From: Dysgonomonadaceae bacterium zrk40
GTDB lineage: Bacteria > Bacteroidota > Bacteroidia > Bacteroidales > Dysgonomonadaceae
Assembly (NCBI GenBank): GCA_016916535.1
Contig: CP070276.1
Location: 2,170,001-2,234,000 of the forward strand
Direction: 5' to 3'
Length of the DNA: 64,000 bases
Part shown: positions 53,953-64,000 of the stretch, piece by piece
How positions within the stretch are numbered: the first letter of the stretch is position 1
Layout of the letters: every line of letters begins with the position of its first letter
Program-made: the position numbers and the translations under genes
The notes under the pieces: generated by a model
Told to the model about the DNA's origin: nothing
The model's input: only the letters and a program-made list of their open reading frames with translations
The model's database searches: none

Positions 53953-56745
53953 TTAGGGAATCATGATGATGGTTTTCAGGTTGCCCTGCTTGAGCAGTTC
54001 AGCAGTGAACTCCTGTACATCTTTCGGTGTCATGGCGTTGACGGCATCAATGTAACCTGTGTGCATGTCTTCTCCGTAGAAGTAGAGCTGATCCAGGATG
54101 TTTGTCCAGTAACGGTTCTCCTTCAGGTTCTCGTTGAAGCTCTTGTTCATGTATTCCTTCACCTTGATGAAGTCCGATTCACGGGGACCATTGGCTGCAA
54201 TCCCTTCCAGTTCCTTCAGGATGATGGCATTCAGGTGATCTTTCTTTTCGGGATCGGTATCGAACATGATCTGGAGCACGGTCTGTCCCTCCGGGTAACG
54301 GGAAATGGCTCCCGCTGAGGAGACACCATAGGTGCCACCTTCTTCTTCCCGAACCTTTTCGGTGTAGACGATGTCGAGAATCTGGTCGAACATGCTCATC
54401 AGGATCTGGTTCTTCATGTTACGCTCCATGTTGCCGGTAACAGCATTGAAGACAGAAGCCTTCGGGTTCTGCATCTCCCGATTGAAAACATTCTCTGTTT
54501 TGCCCTCGTTGAATGACATTGGCACCTTGATAAACTCACCCTTCACTGCATCACCCGGCAGCGAGGCCAGATACTGTTCCACAACGGGACGAACTTTTTC
54601 GGCATCTACATTGCCAACAAAGGTGAAGGTGAAGCTACCCGGATTGCGGAACTGCTGTTTGAACATTTCCATGATACGGTCGTAATCAACCTTGGCGAGA
54701 TCAGATAACTTGATTCTGTTTGTCAGCGGGTTGTTGCCGTAGATGGCATGGTTGATGCTGTCACTGAAGGCCACCATCGGTTCTGCCTCCTGGTTTTTGA
54801 GCTGTGTCTCCATCCGCTGAATGAAAGACTTGAAGGCATCAGCGTCTTTACGCGGTGCAGTGAAGTAGAGGTAAACCAACTGCAGCATGGTTTCGAAATC
54901 TTTGATGGATGAAGAACCGTTGAAGTCCTGCGTGGTAAGGCTGATGCTGGGACGCACTGTCGCTGTTTTACCGGCCAGCACCTTCGGCAGATCGGTGGCA
55001 CTGAAATTACCCACACCGCCAAGGTTCATCACGGAGCCCATGATACGGCTGTTGATGGGGTCCTGTACCGCATATTGGGAGTATCCCCCCGTGCTGGTAG
55101 CAGTCATCAATATTTCATCATCCTTGAAGTCGGTGTTCTTCAGGATCACTTTTATACCGTTCTGCAGGGTCCAGATGGTGGCATCCATCGCTTCGTTTTG
55201 TTCTTCTTTCACTATCTTACCGGGTGTGGGAGGCGTGGCGATCAACGGTTCATCAATCACCTGTTCCGCGTATGCTTCAATCTCTTCCGCTTTCACGCTG
55301 CTAACCACCGCGAGCAATTCTTCTTCAGAGGGGTATGACAGTCCCTCCTTCTCCGGACCCGTGACGGCAATCACGATGTTTTCATCGGTGATCAGCTGCT
55401 GCAGGGTCATGTTGATTGCTTCCACAGGGATGTTGGGGACGAGTGCCTGCATGAACTGGTATTCGAATTCGATGCCCGGTATTGGCTCCCCATCAGTGAA
55501 TGCGCGCACGTACTCTTGAGAGTAGGAGGAGTTTCGTTGTTTGTCGCGGTTGTTATAGCTGTTTTCGATGCTTTTGAGGATGTTGGTGCGAGCCACTTCA
55601 TATTCAGAAGCAGTGAAGCCAAATTTCTTCACCCTTTCAGTCTCGCGTATCATCGCTGCCAGCGCGTCGTCAATCTTATCCTCCGCACTCTGGGCCACAA
55701 CCGTCCAGGCGTCCTTCGTCTTGGCTACGAAATAGTCATCGTCGTAGGCATAGGCCGTTGTGAAGGGTGCATCAGGCTTCTGCGTGATCTCCTCGAAACG
55801 CTGGTTCATCATGGAGGATGCAGCATTCAGAAGATAGGTGGTAATGTAGCCCATTTGTGTGTTCTTCAGCTCTTCGGGCAGCGGGTCATGCTTGTAGAAA
55901 AGCATTAGCTGTGTGCTCCTTGCTTCCTTGTCGGTTGCAAAAGCCACCAGGGGTTCCTTGTTGTCCGGAACGGGGAAGTAGACCCTTTCAGCTCTCTCTT
56001 CCTCCAGCTTGATGGGTGAAAAGAGTGCCTTTACCTTCTGCTCCATCTCATCCAGATCGAAATCACCCACAACGATGATCCCCTGAAGATCGGGACGATA
56101 CCATTTGTGGTAGTAGGCACGTATCTCCTCCGGCTTGAAGTTGTTGATCACGTCGATGCTGCCTATGGGCATTCGGTTGGCATACTTGCTGTCGGGGTAC
56201 ATCTTTGGTAAAAGCTGATCCCACAACCGTTGCTGTGCACCCCCGCGGGTGCGCCACTCTTCGCGGATCACTCCCCGTTCATTTTCCAGCTCTTCCTCTT
56301 CCAGCGCGATGGCACTCGACCAGTCGTGAAGCACCAAAAGGGCTGAGTCCACCAGGTTCTGGTTGTTGGTAGGGATGTCGGAGATGTAGTAAACCGTTTC
56401 ATCGAACGAGGTGTAGGCGTTGATGTTGGTCCCGAACTTGATGCCGTTGTCCTGCAAGTAGTTGAGCATCGCCTTGCCGGGGAAGTTCTTGGTGCCGTTG
56501 AAGGCCATGTGTTCCAGGAAGTGTGCCAGACCTGCCTGGCTGTCTTCCTCCTGCATGGAGCCCACTTTCTGTGCGATGTAGAAATCGGCTCTGTTTTCCG
56601 GTTGCCCGTTATGCCGGATGTAATAGGTCAGCCCATTCTCCAGCTTTCCTGTTCTCACCTCCGGATCCACAGGAAGGGGAGGATTCTGTTGTGCCGTGGC
56701 CGCAAACGTTGCGACAAGCAGCAGCAAGGTAAAAATTCTTCTCAT
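53953..56745 (-). CDS. M16 family zinc peptidase (insulinase-like)
   Basis: 930 residues with a signal peptide (to about 19), so exported. Two M16 halves are present. The inverted zinc motif is His75-Phe-Leu-Glu78-His79 in the first half, with the distal Glu in the ELENERGVIREEW block. The second half (from about 510) lacks the motif, as usual, but keeps the fold (NGIKVILKNTDFKDDEILM, YLYFTAPRKDADAF). It probably degrades peptides in the periplasm. The gap of 71 bp to the nucleoside phosphorylase upstream shows no clear promoter. Confidence 0.95.
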   Translation of the reverse strand: MRRIFTLLLLVATFAATAQQNPPLPVDPEVRTGKLENGLTYYIRHNGQPENRADFYIAQKVGSMQEEDSQAGLAHFLEHMAFNGTKNFPGKAMLNYLQDNGIKFGTNINAYTSFDETVYYISDIPTNNQNLVDSALLVLHDWSSAIALEEEELENERGVIREEWRTRGGAQQRLWDQLLPKMYPDSKYANRMPIGSIDVINNFKPEEIRAYYHKWYRPDLQGIIVVGDFDLDEMEQKVKALFSPIKLEEERAERVYFPVPDNKEPLVAFATDKEARSTQLMLFYKHDPLPEELKNTQMGYITTYLLNAASSMMNQRFEEITQKPDAPFTTAYAYDDDYFVAKTKDAWTVVAQSAEDKIDDALAAMIRETERVKKFGFTASEYEVARTNILKSIENSYNNRDKQRNSSYSQEYVRAFTDGEPIPGIEFEYQFMQALVPNIPVEAINMTLQQLITDENIVIAVTGPEKEGLSYPSEEELLAVVSSVKAEEIEAYAEQVIDEPLIATPPTPGKIVKEEQNEAMDATIWTLQNGIKVILKNTDFKDDEILMTATSTGGYSQYAVQDPINSRIMGSVMNLGGVGNFSATDLPKVLAGKTATVRPSISLTTQDFNGSSSIKDFETMLQLVYLYFTAPRKDADAFKSFIQRMETQLKNQEAEPMVAFSDSINHAIYGNNPLTNRIKLSDLAKVDYDRIMEMFKQQFRNPGSFTFTFVGNVDAEKVRPVVEQYLASLPGDAVKGEFIKVPMSFNEGKTENVFNREMQNPKASVFNAVTGNMERNMKNQILMSMFDQILDIVYTEKVREEEGGTYGVSSAGAISRYPEGQTVLQIMFDTDPEKKDHLNAIILKELEGIAANGPRESDFIKVKEYMNKSFNENLKENRYWTNILDQLYFYGEDMHTGYIDAVNAMTPKDVQEFTAELLKQGNLKTIIMIP

Positions 56746-56816
56746 GTTACTTTTTTTTAAAAAATTGATTCTTGTTGAATAGGTGATACACTCATTTTTT
56801 GTAGTGAGTTTATTCG

Positions 56817-57683
56817 CTAAATACGATCTAACACAATTTTAATCAGTTCTTCGGTAGATCCCTTGTAGTTGGCATTCGATTCAAGTGCCACGCGGTTTGC
56901 GATGATGGCACAAACCGTCATCGCCTTGTGACCCATCATCTTGCCCAGGCCGGCGACTGCGGAGCTCTCCATCTCGTAGTTGGTGATGCAATGATCCCCG
57001 AAACGGAAGGACTCAATCTTCGCATTCAGGTCCGGATCTGCCAACGGCAGACGTACATGCCTTCCTTGTGGACCGTAGAAACCAATTGCTGAGATGGTGA
57101 CTCCACGGATCATGTCATGACCGATGCGTTCCACCAGCTCTTCGTCAGCACTTACCACATAGGGGGAGCAATGAAAGGGCGACCAGTTGACATGCTTCTG
57201 GAAAGCCTCCTCGAAATCCTCTTCCCGTATGGTGTGAGCGTTGGCATAATAGTGAATCAACCCGTCGAAACCGATTGACTTCTCCGAGATGACGTAGGAT
57301 CCCACGGGACAGTGGGGCTGCATACCTCCCGAAGTGCCCACGCGGACCATTGTGAGTTGTCGGAACTCCTCCTTCACCATGCGGGTGTTAAAGTCGACGT
57401 TGGCCAGCGCATCCAGTTCGGTAAGCACGATGTCGATGTTGTCGGTGCCAATGCCGTGCGAGAGTGCCGTGATTCTTTTACCCTTGTAGGTCCCGGTGAC
57501 GGTATGAAACTCACGGCTGGAGACGTCACATTCGATATGGTCAAAAAAACCGGCAGTCATGGTGACCCTACCGGGGTCTCCCATCATCACGATCTTGTCA
57601 GCCAGCTGATCGGGCCGGATGTGCAAATGAAAGGCACTGCCATCGGAGTTGATGATCAGCTCCGATTCGGGAATGATTCTCAT
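56817..57683 (-). CDS. Nucleoside phosphorylase (uridine phosphorylase-like)
   Basis: 288 residues of the PNP/UDP superfamily, cytoplasmic. Phosphate site GDPGRV (about 36-41) and RVGTSGGM (about 112-119), and the C-terminal ribose/metal region NYEMESSAVAGLGKMMGHKA. The EMESSA pattern is the usual nucleoside-binding Glu-Met-Glu motif. Splits a nucleoside, probably uridine, with phosphate; exact base preference is open. It lies 37 bp downstream of floA in the same direction and may pair functionally with the NupG-like transporter at 49 kb. Confidence 0.9.
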   Translation of the reverse strand: MRIIPESELIINSDGSAFHLHIRPDQLADKIVMMGDPGRVTMTAGFFDHIECDVSSREFHTVTGTYKGKRITALSHGIGTDNIDIVLTELDALANVDFNTRMVKEEFRQLTMVRVGTSGGMQPHCPVGSYVISEKSIGFDGLIHYYANAHTIREEDFEEAFQKHVNWSPFHCSPYVVSADEELVERIGHDMIRGVTISAIGFYGPQGRHVRLPLADPDLNAKIESFRFGDHCITNYEMESSAVAGLGKMMGHKAMTVCAIIANRVALESNANYKGSTEELIKIVLDRI

Positions 57684-57720
57684 AATAATTTCAGTATGTT
57701 AGGTTCAGTTAAAATAACGT

Positions 57721-58707
57721 TTATTTCTTGTTGTTGCCACCGCTTTGTGGTTTTGCAATGGAGTCACGCATGTCGGTATCAGCCTTGATGTTCTCCATCC
57801 GGTAATAATCCATGATGCCCAGGTTGCCACTGCGGAACGCCTCTGCCATTGCGATGGGCACCTCAGCCTCGGCCTCGATCACTTTGGCTCTGGCTTCCTG
57901 AGCCTTGGCCTTCATCTCTTGCTCAAGGGCGATGGCCATGGCCCGGCGTTCTTCGGCACGTGCTTGTGCGATGTTCTTGTCGGCCTGTGCCTGATCCATC
58001 TGCAGTACCGCACCGATGTTCTTGCCGATGTCGATGTCGGCGATGTCAATGGAGAGGATCTCAAATGCAGTACCGGCATCTAGCCCTTTTTTGAGAACCA
58101 GTTTCGAGATGGAGTCAGGATTCTCCAATACCGACTTGTGGGAGACAGCCGATCCGATGGAGGAGACGATTCCCTCACCCACGCGGGCCAGGATGGTCTC
58201 TTCGCCGGCGCCCCCTACCAACTGCTTGATGTTGGCACGAACTGTTACGCGTGCCTTGGCGATCAACTGAATGCCGTCAATGGCCACGGCGGTCACTGGC
58301 GGAGTGTCAATCACCTTCGGGTTTACTGACATCTGTACAGCTGTCAGTACATCGCGCCCGGCCAGGTCGATGGCGGTAGCCATCTGGAAGGATAGGTCGA
58401 TGTTGGCCTTTGATGCAGAAACCAGTGCATGAACCACCTTTTCCACATCACCACCAGCCAGGTAGTGAGCTTCCAGGTTGTCACGGGTGACATCTCTCAG
58501 GCCTGCCTTGTGGGCCTCTATCATCGCATAAACGATGGTGTGGGGTGGTACCCGTCGCAGCCGCATCAGGAAGAGCTGGACCAGTGAGATGCGCACGCCT
58601 GCCGACAAGGCATTGATCCACAGGAAGAATGGGACGTAATGGAAGAAAATCATCAAGAAGATGACGATGACGGCAATTGTAATGATTAAGGGAAATGATA
58701 AAGCCAT
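57721..58707 (-). CDS. floA: Flotillin-like protein FloA
   Basis: 328 residues. An N-terminal hydrophobic segment (about 5-28) anchors the protein, followed by an SPFH-like region with the UPF0365 marks [37 protein letters not shown] and [15 protein letters not shown], then an Ala/Glu-rich coiled coil (about 240-300) that drives oligomerisation. It organises membrane microdomains. The upstream nfeD-like gene (82-bp gap) is the usual partner. Complete and typical. Confidence 0.97.
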   Translation of the reverse strand: MALSFPLIITIAVIVIFLMIFFHYVPFFLWINALSAGVRISLVQLFLMRLRRVPPHTIVYAMIEAHKAGLRDVTRDNLEAHYLAGGDVEKVVHALVSASKANIDLSFQMATAIDLAGRDVLTAVQMSVNPKVIDTPPVTAVAIDGIQLIAKARVTVRANIKQLVGGAGEETILARVGEGIVSSIGSAVSHKSVLENPDSISKLVLKKGLDAGTAFEILSIDIADIDIGKNIGAVLQMDQAQADKNIAQARAEERRAMAIALEQEMKAKAQEARAKVIEAEAEVPIAMAEAFRSGNLGIMDYYRMENIKADTDMRDSIAKPQSGGNNKK

Positions 58708-58789
58708 AATGTTATGTTTAGAGTGAATATTTTCTTTTTTTCATGTTGATATGCAACACCCAATTTGGGTTTTTGTTTCTGTGAAGAGA

Positions 58790-59287
58790 TTAAACCTTTT
58801 CAGTTTCTGTTTTTCTTACAACCTGTATCTGGTAAGTATCGATTCTTATCACTTCAATCTTTTCGTCTTCATCGATAAACTCACCGTTGTACGATTTACC
58901 TTCCACTATCAATTCGTTCACCATCACTTTTCCGGTTGGATTGAGCCTTGAAAGAGCAATACCGGTATCACCGACGCTTATTTTCGCGAGGTCTGAATTA
59001 TCCACCTTACTCTCGATATTGGTCTCGAGCGAGATTCTGCGCAATGATTTTGATTTCAGCAGCAAGAAAAATGAGGCTCCCATCGCTATGGCTGATGCGG
59101 CCAGGGTTATGTTGCCGGCAGTGCTGCCGATGAAGAGGTAGGAATAGACAATCCCTCCGATCAGGAAGATGGCACCGGCAATTCCGGCAACAGAGATCCC
59201 CGGCAACAGAAATATCTCTGCAAGCATAAAGAGGATGCCCACCAGGATCAGGGCAACTACTATCATTAGTTCGAACGTCATATCCAA
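58790..59287 (-). CDS. NfeD-like membrane protein
   Basis: 165 residues; start at MDMTFEL, or M3. Two to three membrane segments (about 7-25, 30-52, 57-75) and a C-terminal OB-fold NfeD domain (about 100-160; VGDTGIALSRLNPTGKVMVNELIVEGKS). This is the short NfeD form that accompanies floA, without the serine protease domain. It begins 5 bp after the TPR/propeller gene stop, so the three are probably one transcript. Confidence 0.93.
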   Translation of the reverse strand: MDMTFELMIVVALILVGILFMLAEIFLLPGISVAGIAGAIFLIGGIVYSYLFIGSTAGNITLAASAIAMGASFFLLLKSKSLRRISLETNIESKVDNSDLAKISVGDTGIALSRLNPTGKVMVNELIVEGKSYNGEFIDEDEKIEVIRIDTYQIQVVRKTETEKV

Positions 59288-59292
59288 TCTGT

Positions 59293-60714
59293 TTATCTGG
59301 TTAGATTTCTGATTTCTTCGTTGCGGGCTTCATTTTTCAATCTCTCAATTTGTCGGTACAGGATTTCACTTTCTTCTTCAAGTTCAAGCATTGATGTGAT
59401 GAGTGAACTGTCAGTTCCCCCCCCTTTTGCAATAAACTCTCTTTTTTCCTTCAATTCATTCGTTAACACTTCCAACTGTTTGGTGAGTCCAATCGCCTGT
59501 GAGTAAAGAGAACGCGCATTACTGAAGGTGAAATCATCCAATCGGTGGTACACTTTTTCATCGTTGATGATGAACTCAAATTCAACCGTATTTTCCTCTT
59601 CCCTGTTGTCACTCAATTGCGCTGCTTCACGGAACGTGCCATATTCAACTCCCTCTCGCCAGCTGTCGGCAATGGATGTGATACGTGCCCTGCGATAGAT
59701 GTATGCCTCATCGTCACTTTCCAGCAGTGTTATCTGAGGATTGGGAAGAAAGGTGTATACACAGACAAAACCATCCGGTTGAAAACGGTCGCTTGCAAAC
59801 CAGCCTACTCCTTTCTTCTCATCGATGACCATCATGTAGTCGTTGAAGGGTGAGTTAAAGGGCATGTTCAGCTGGTTGGGAGTGAGGTATGAATCTGAAG
59901 CCAGGTTGTATCGTGTTACATACAGGTCATAGCCACCCAGCGACTGGTGACCGGTAGATGCAAAGTAGATAGTGAGGCCGTCACTCATCACATAGGGGTA
60001 GGCTTGATTGCCCTTCCCGTTGATTGTTTCCGGGAGTTTTTGTTCATTGCCGAAGCGATTCAGCAGCTTGTCCATGGTGAAGAGGTCTTGACCGGATAGA
60101 CTGTTCTCCTGCGAGTAATAGACCTTGTCACCTCGTTCGTTCAAAAAGAGCGTTTCGTTCCCTTCAGGGAACTCCCTGAAGAAGGTGTGAATCGGTTCGA
60201 GGGAACCGGATGAGCGGGAGAGATTGTATGCCGAAAGGAATTCGCTTTTGGGGAGGACCAGGCTGTCGATGATTTGTACATCTTCAGAGCGAAGGACTCT
60301 TCGTCTCAGTTGGGCCGTTTCTTCCCTGAATTGATCCAACTTCGCCAATGCATCTTTGTTGCGACGATTTGTTTTCTGGTATTTCTCAAAAACAGATTCG
60401 GCTTCCTCGAAGCGATACTGTTTGCTGTAAAGCTCTCCCAGGTAGAGTGACGCCTCCGGTATTTTCTTCTCATCAGAGAACAGGAGATAACTTTCTGCCT
60501 CGACAATTTTTCCCGTTTTCAACAGACTCACTCCGAGCCATTGATTCAGTGCAGGATTCAACGAATCGTCAGCATAGGCTTTTTGGAAGATCGGTAGGGC
60601 ATCGGCATATCGACCTTCCAGGTACCAGTTCCTGGCATCATCGAGTGTCTGTCCCTTGAGGGTAAACAGTGCAGTGCTGATCAGTATCGTAGATATGAGA
60701 TATTTGTGATTCAT
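59293..60714 (-). CDS. Exported TPR and PD40-propeller protein, unknown function
   Basis: 473 residues with a signal peptide (to about 21). TPR units cover about 22-130 (ARNWYLEGRYADALPIFQKAY, FEEAESVFEKYQKT). A WD40-like PD40 propeller part follows (about 180-330; GNQAYPYVMSDGLTIYFASTGHQSLGGYDLYVTRYN), the pattern seen in envelope proteins related to PorE/OmpA-associated factors. A coiled coil closes the protein (about 405-465). Role not known; it heads the nfeD-floA transcript behind a TATCTTTG box at 60734-60741. Confidence 0.85.
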   Translation of the reverse strand: MNHKYLISTILISTALFTLKGQTLDDARNWYLEGRYADALPIFQKAYADDSLNPALNQWLGVSLLKTGKIVEAESYLLFSDEKKIPEASLYLGELYSKQYRFEEAESVFEKYQKTNRRNKDALAKLDQFREETAQLRRRVLRSEDVQIIDSLVLPKSEFLSAYNLSRSSGSLEPIHTFFREFPEGNETLFLNERGDKVYYSQENSLSGQDLFTMDKLLNRFGNEQKLPETINGKGNQAYPYVMSDGLTIYFASTGHQSLGGYDLYVTRYNLASDSYLTPNQLNMPFNSPFNDYMMVIDEKKGVGWFASDRFQPDGFVCVYTFLPNPQITLLESDDEAYIYRRARITSIADSWREGVEYGTFREAAQLSDNREEENTVEFEFIINDEKVYHRLDDFTFSNARSLYSQAIGLTKQLEVLTNELKEKREFIAKGGGTDSSLITSMLELEEESEILYRQIERLKNEARNEEIRNLTR

Positions 60715-60733
60715 TTTTCGTGCTTTCTACATT

Positions 60734-60741
60734 CAAAGATA
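60734..60741 (-). promoter_or_regulatory. -7 box of the TPR-nfeD-floA unit
   Basis: The minus strand reads TATCTTTG, 19 nt upstream of the ATG at 60714. No convincing -33 element. Confidence 0.55.
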
Positions 60742-60919
60742 AGTAAAATAGAAATACCAACGTTATATCGGGTTACATTCCTTAAAAATTGTCATCTGAG
60801 ATGGGATATTTATATTGCAATAAATAATTATTCCATTGCAGCATCAAGGGTCATCCATCCTTTTAGTTTTCCACTGCCGAAACAGTTTTACGGATGAATA
60901 ATTATTTTCATTCTTTTTG

Positions 60920-60927
60920 TATCTTTG
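60920..60927 (+). promoter_or_regulatory. -7 box of guaA
   Basis: TATCTTTG; the leader to the ATG at 60991 would be about 60 nt. A TTG start at 60925 in the same frame lies within this box and can be excluded. Confidence 0.55.
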
Positions 60928-60990
60928 TCACCTAAAACTTCATCAACAGAACAGACCTGCTCACGCAATGTCTCAACACAATCAAACCCT

Positions 60991-62511
60991 ATGCACGAAA
61001 AAATTGTAATTCTCGATTTCGGCTCCCAGACCACCCAGCTGATCGGCCGCCGCGTCCGGGAACTGAACACCTATTGTGAGATCGTTCCCTACAACAAGTT
61101 TCCCTACTGCGATGCGTCGGTGAAAGGGGTGATTCTTTCTGGTAGCCCTTTTTCGGTGAACGATGAGCATGCGTTCAAAACAGATTTACAAGCCATCAGA
61201 GGGAGTTACCCCGTGCTGGGAATCTGTTACGGGGCTCAGTTGATGGCTTCCGTTTCAGGAGGAGAGGTGGGCAATCACGGATCCAGGGAATATGGCCGTG
61301 CGCACTTGCAGGTTAGCGAGAACAAAGATCCGCTTTTAGGAGACATAGCACAAAAGAGTCAGGTGTGGATGTCACACGGTGACACCATCGTTAGGATCCC
61401 CGATCACTTCAAGGTGATTGCCTCCACTGAAGATGTGGCATTGGCAGCCTACCGGATTGAGGGAGAGGAGACCTGGGGGGTGCAGTTTCATCCCGAAGTA
61501 TACCACACGGAGCAGGGCACGAAGATCCTGGACAATTTCCTCTCCATCTGCGGGATGAAGAAGGACTGGACGCCTGCCTCCTTCATTGAGTCCACTGTAG
61601 AGGAATTACGTGATCAGCTGGGTGACGACAAGGTTATCCTGGCGCTCTCGGGAGGAGTAGACTCTTCGGTGACTGCCGTACTGCTCAATAAAGCCATCGG
61701 CCGTAATCTCACCTGCATCTTCGTTGACCATGGGTTGCTGCGCAAGAACGAATTTGAGACGGTGTTGGAAAATTATGAGCACTTAGGGCTGAACGTGATT
61801 GGCGTGGATGCCAAGCAGCATTTCTATAAGGAGTTGTCGGGGGTGACCGATCCGGAACAGAAACGTAAAATCATCGGCAAGGGTTTTATTGATACTTTCG
61901 ATCGTGAAGCGCACAAGCTGCAGGATATCAAATGGCTGGCACAGGGTACTATTTACCCTGATATCATTGAGTCACTCTCCATCACGGGTGTTACAATTAA
62001 AAGCCACCACAACGTGGGAGGGCTTCCGGAGAAGATGAACCTGAAGCTGTGTGAACCACTGAAACTTCTTTTCAAGGATGAGGTGAGGCGCATCGGCCTT
62101 GAACTGGGCATGCAGCCCCACCTGATCCACCGTCACCCTTTCCCCGGTCCGGGGCTTGGTATCCGAATTCTGGGTGATATCACACCGGAGAAGGTGCGCA
62201 TGGCACAGGAGGCAGATGATATCTTCATCTCCAACCTGCGTGCAGCAGGTCTTTATGAACAGGTGTGGCAGGCGGGAGCGATTCTGTTGCCGGTACAATC
62301 GGTGGGAGTGATGGGTGATGAACGCACCTATGAAAATACTATCGCATTGAGGGCTGTCACTTCGACCGATGCGATGACGGCCGATTGGGCTCATTTGCCC
62401 TATCCTTTTCTGGCCAAGGTGTCGAATGAGATCATCAACCGGGTGAAAGGGGTTAACCGTGTGGTCTACGACATCTCCTCCAAGCCACCGGCTACAATCG
62501 AGTGGGAGTGA
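60991..62511 (+). CDS. guaA: GMP synthase, glutamine-hydrolysing
   Basis: 506 residues from the ATG at 60991. The N-terminal class I amidotransferase has the nucleophile Cys79 (LGICYGAQL) and His/Glu in [12 protein letters not shown]. The ATP-pyrophosphatase loop is [11 protein letters not shown], and the C-terminal dimerisation domain ends with KPPATIEWE, as in the family. It turns XMP into GMP with glutamine and ATP. Converges on the HD phosphodiesterase with a 22-bp gap, in which only a weak inverted repeat is seen. Confidence 0.98.
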   Translation: MHEKIVILDFGSQTTQLIGRRVRELNTYCEIVPYNKFPYCDASVKGVILSGSPFSVNDEHAFKTDLQAIRGSYPVLGICYGAQLMASVSGGEVGNHGSREYGRAHLQVSENKDPLLGDIAQKSQVWMSHGDTIVRIPDHFKVIASTEDVALAAYRIEGEETWGVQFHPEVYHTEQGTKILDNFLSICGMKKDWTPASFIESTVEELRDQLGDDKVILALSGGVDSSVTAVLLNKAIGRNLTCIFVDHGLLRKNEFETVLENYEHLGLNVIGVDAKQHFYKELSGVTDPEQKRKIIGKGFIDTFDREAHKLQDIKWLAQGTIYPDIIESLSITGVTIKSHHNVGGLPEKMNLKLCEPLKLLFKDEVRRIGLELGMQPHLIHRHPFPGPGLGIRILGDITPEKVRMAQEADDIFISNLRAAGLYEQVWQAGAILLPVQSVGVMGDERTYENTIALRAVTSTDAMTADWAHLPYPFLAKVSNEIINRVKGVNRVVYDISSKPPATIEWE

Positions 62512-62533
62512 ACCATCCTTACATGACAGTTCG

Positions 62534-64000
62534 TTAGGATTCTTCCTGACTCATCTTATTATCAGCTGTGTGATCTTGATCAGGCAGCTGTTTTTTTTCG
62601 CTTTTGTTAAGTTCAGGGTAAGCTATACGGGAATGATAAATGGTCTGCAACTTCTCAACAAATACATCTTTCACCGTTTGGATGTCCCGGAAGGTGATGG
62701 GAGCCAACTTGAAATAACCTTCATAGAGCTGAGCGTCGATGATCTTGTCTACCAATGTCCGGATCGATTCCTCTGTATATTCCGGAAGGCTACGGGAGGA
62801 GGCCTCCACTGCGTCTGCCATCATCATGATTGCTTCTTCACGGGTGAATGGATTGGGACCCGGGTAACGGAAATCGGACTCATTGACCTCTTTTCCGGGG
62901 TTTGCATTCTTCCATGAAATATAGAAGAATTTTGGCATGCTTGTGCCATGGTGTGTTTCGATGAAGTCGATGATCTGTTTAGGGATGTTATTTTTTTGTG
63001 CGATCTTCACCCCATCTTTCACATGATTGATGATGATGCGTGCGCTCTCTTCAAAAGGAAGTCCTGCGTGTGGATTCATGCCCGGTGTTTGGTTCTCGGT
63101 GAAGAATGCAGGATTCACCATCTTCCCGATATCATGGTAAAGCGCACCTGTACGGATAAGCGAAGCGTTGGCTCCCAGTTTTGAAGCCGCAGCCATCGCG
63201 AGGTTGGATACCTGCATCGAGTGTTGAAAAGTGCCCGGAGCCTTTTCCGAGAGCTCTTTCAGAAGTGGTTTGTTGATGTTGGAGAGCTCCACCAATGAAA
63301 CGCCGGAGATAAATCCAAACGACTGTTCTACCAGGTATACAAGGGTGTATGAGAACATGATAAAGATGAAGTTGATCAGGAAGTAAATCAGCATCACCCA
63401 GTTTGTTTCTTTGATGCTCCCCTCCTGGTATAACGTCAGACCCACATATACCAATACGTAAGTTAGCAGGATGAAAAAAGAGCTTCTGATAAGTTGTGAT
63501 CGTTCCGACAACTCTTTAAGCATAAAGATGGAAACCATCGCTACCGACATCTGAATTACGATAAACTCAAAGGGGTAGGGAACCATCAACGAGCTGAGAA
63601 TTACGGTGATCAGACTTGTGAAGAGTGCGGTACGTGAGTCGATGAAGGTACGGATCAGGATGGTCACGATGGCGTATGGGATAATGAATACGCTGAAGAG
63701 CTCAAAACGTACCGTCACGGCGGTGAGTAACAGAAAAATCACAATCAGCAATACCATGAAGACCACATGCTTGCGGTTGCGATATTCGTTGGGTCGAAAA
63801 AAGAGAAGGTACATGTAAAATGATCCGAACATCAGTAGGATCAGCATCAGTTGCCCTACAATTATTCCGCTGTTTTTGCCGGCACCACCGCTGCGTTCCT
63901 CGGTAACCCGCTTCAACGAGGAGAGGATGTTGTAGGTGTGGGCATCGACGATTTCTCCCTGGTCAATGATTCGCTGTCCTAGCTGCACCATTCCACGGCT
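62534..64000 (-). CDS. 7TM-HD phosphodiesterase (PgpH-like), N-terminus beyond window
   Basis: The frame is open to the right edge (489 codons visible) and upstream codons continue without a start, so the N-terminal part, usually a large extracytoplasmic domain, is missing. Visible: about seven membrane segments, then a cytoplasmic HD domain with PGTFQHSMQVSNLA, ALYHDIGKM (the HD pair), ETHHGTS and MMADAVEASSRS. PgpH-type proteins hydrolyse c-di-AMP, and the HD motif is intact here. The C-terminal 30 residues are polar. The c-di-AMP assignment is from family knowledge. Confidence 0.92.
   Translation of the reverse strand, partial: SRGMVQLGQRIIDQGEIVDAHTYNILSSLKRVTEERSGGAGKNSGIIVGQLMLILLMFGSFYMYLLFFRPNEYRNRKHVVFMVLLIVIFLLLTAVTVRFELFSVFIIPYAIVTILIRTFIDSRTALFTSLITVILSSLMVPYPFEFIVIQMSVAMVSIFMLKELSERSQLIRSSFFILLTYVLVYVGLTLYQEGSIKETNWVMLIYFLINFIFIMFSYTLVYLVEQSFGFISGVSLVELSNINKPLLKELSEKAPGTFQHSMQVSNLAMAAASKLGANASLIRTGALYHDIGKMVNPAFFTENQTPGMNPHAGLPFEESARIIINHVKDGVKIAQKNNIPKQIIDFIETHHGTSMPKFFYISWKNANPGKEVNESDFRYPGPNPFTREEAIMMMADAVEASSRSLPEYTEESIRTLVDKIIDAQLYEGYFKLAPITFRDIQTVKDVFVEKLQTIYHSRIAYPELNKSEKKQLPDQDHTADNKMSQEES

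Noticed and set aside
62512-62533. Terminator between guaA and the HD phosphodiesterase
   Set aside because: Only a weak imperfect inverted repeat (ATCCTTAC/GTTAGGAT) without a T run spans the gap; not enough to call.

Overview
The window reads as chromosomal DNA of a Bacteroidales bacterium. The reasons are a SusC/SusD-type glycan locus, many lipoproteins with short signal peptides, a complete menaquinone branch, FloA/NfeD, an EnvC-type LytM protein, and Bacteroidetes-type promoters (TAnnTTTG -7 boxes) in front of many genes. The gene content would suit the Dysgonomonadaceae/Porphyromonadaceae side of the order, but that is inference. I found no rRNA, tRNA, CRISPR array, phage module or intact insertion sequence. 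Both edges cut genes: a histidine kinase on the left and a 7TM-HD phosphodiesterase on the right.

Layout. 1-1514 (-): truncated sensor kinase. 1515-2054: non-coding apart from a possible 30-codon ORF and a strong plus-strand terminator. 2055-7478 (-): a tight housekeeping operon in the order long PurF-like amidotransferase, phoH, purC, menG/ubiE, aroE. 7666-8994 (+): dGTPase. 9063-11112 (+): a small-membrane-protein cluster (lipoprotein, GYF plus CD225/dispanin protein, second CD225 protein, DUF2752 protein) behind a leader with a strong hairpin. 11120-13915 (-): uvrA. 14070-19237 (+): CPA2 antiporter with universal-stress-like domains, GHL10 lipoprotein, THUMP-domain RNA methyltransferase with a basic tail. 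19242-25428 (-): menaquinone operon, in transcription order hotdog thioesterase, menF, menD, menB, menC, menE.

25531-44764 (-) is the most distinctive part: a polysaccharide utilization locus (PUL). In transcription order it holds an unknown 243-residue protein, a membrane-spanning one-component regulator (beta-propeller, Y_Y_Y, TM, LuxR-type HTH), SusC, SusD, a LamG-type surface lipoprotein, a GH144-like enzyme with an Ig-like domain, a metallophosphoesterase, a second GH144-like enzyme, a GH3 beta-glucosidase, a serine-type sulfatase and a GH43 protein with F5/8C and Fn3 modules. Two GH144 genes plus GH3 point to beta-1,2-glucan. The phosphoesterase and sulfatase suggest, as a hypothesis, that the substrate is a substituted glucan such as an osmoregulated periplasmic glucan. 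An intrinsic terminator at 25493-25524 separates the locus from the men operon.

44919-53603 (+): dut, TPR protein, DUF4292 lipoprotein and EnvC-like LytM protein, then a NupG-like transporter and a GH31 enzyme with a PA14 insert. 53604-53952: a convergent gap with two related terminator hairpins in opposite orientation around a five-copy 11-bp tandem repeat. 53953-60714 (-): M16 peptidase, nucleoside phosphorylase, FloA, NfeD, and a TPR/propeller protein. 60991-62511 (+): guaA. 62534-64000 (-): PgpH-like HD phosphodiesterase, 5' end missing.
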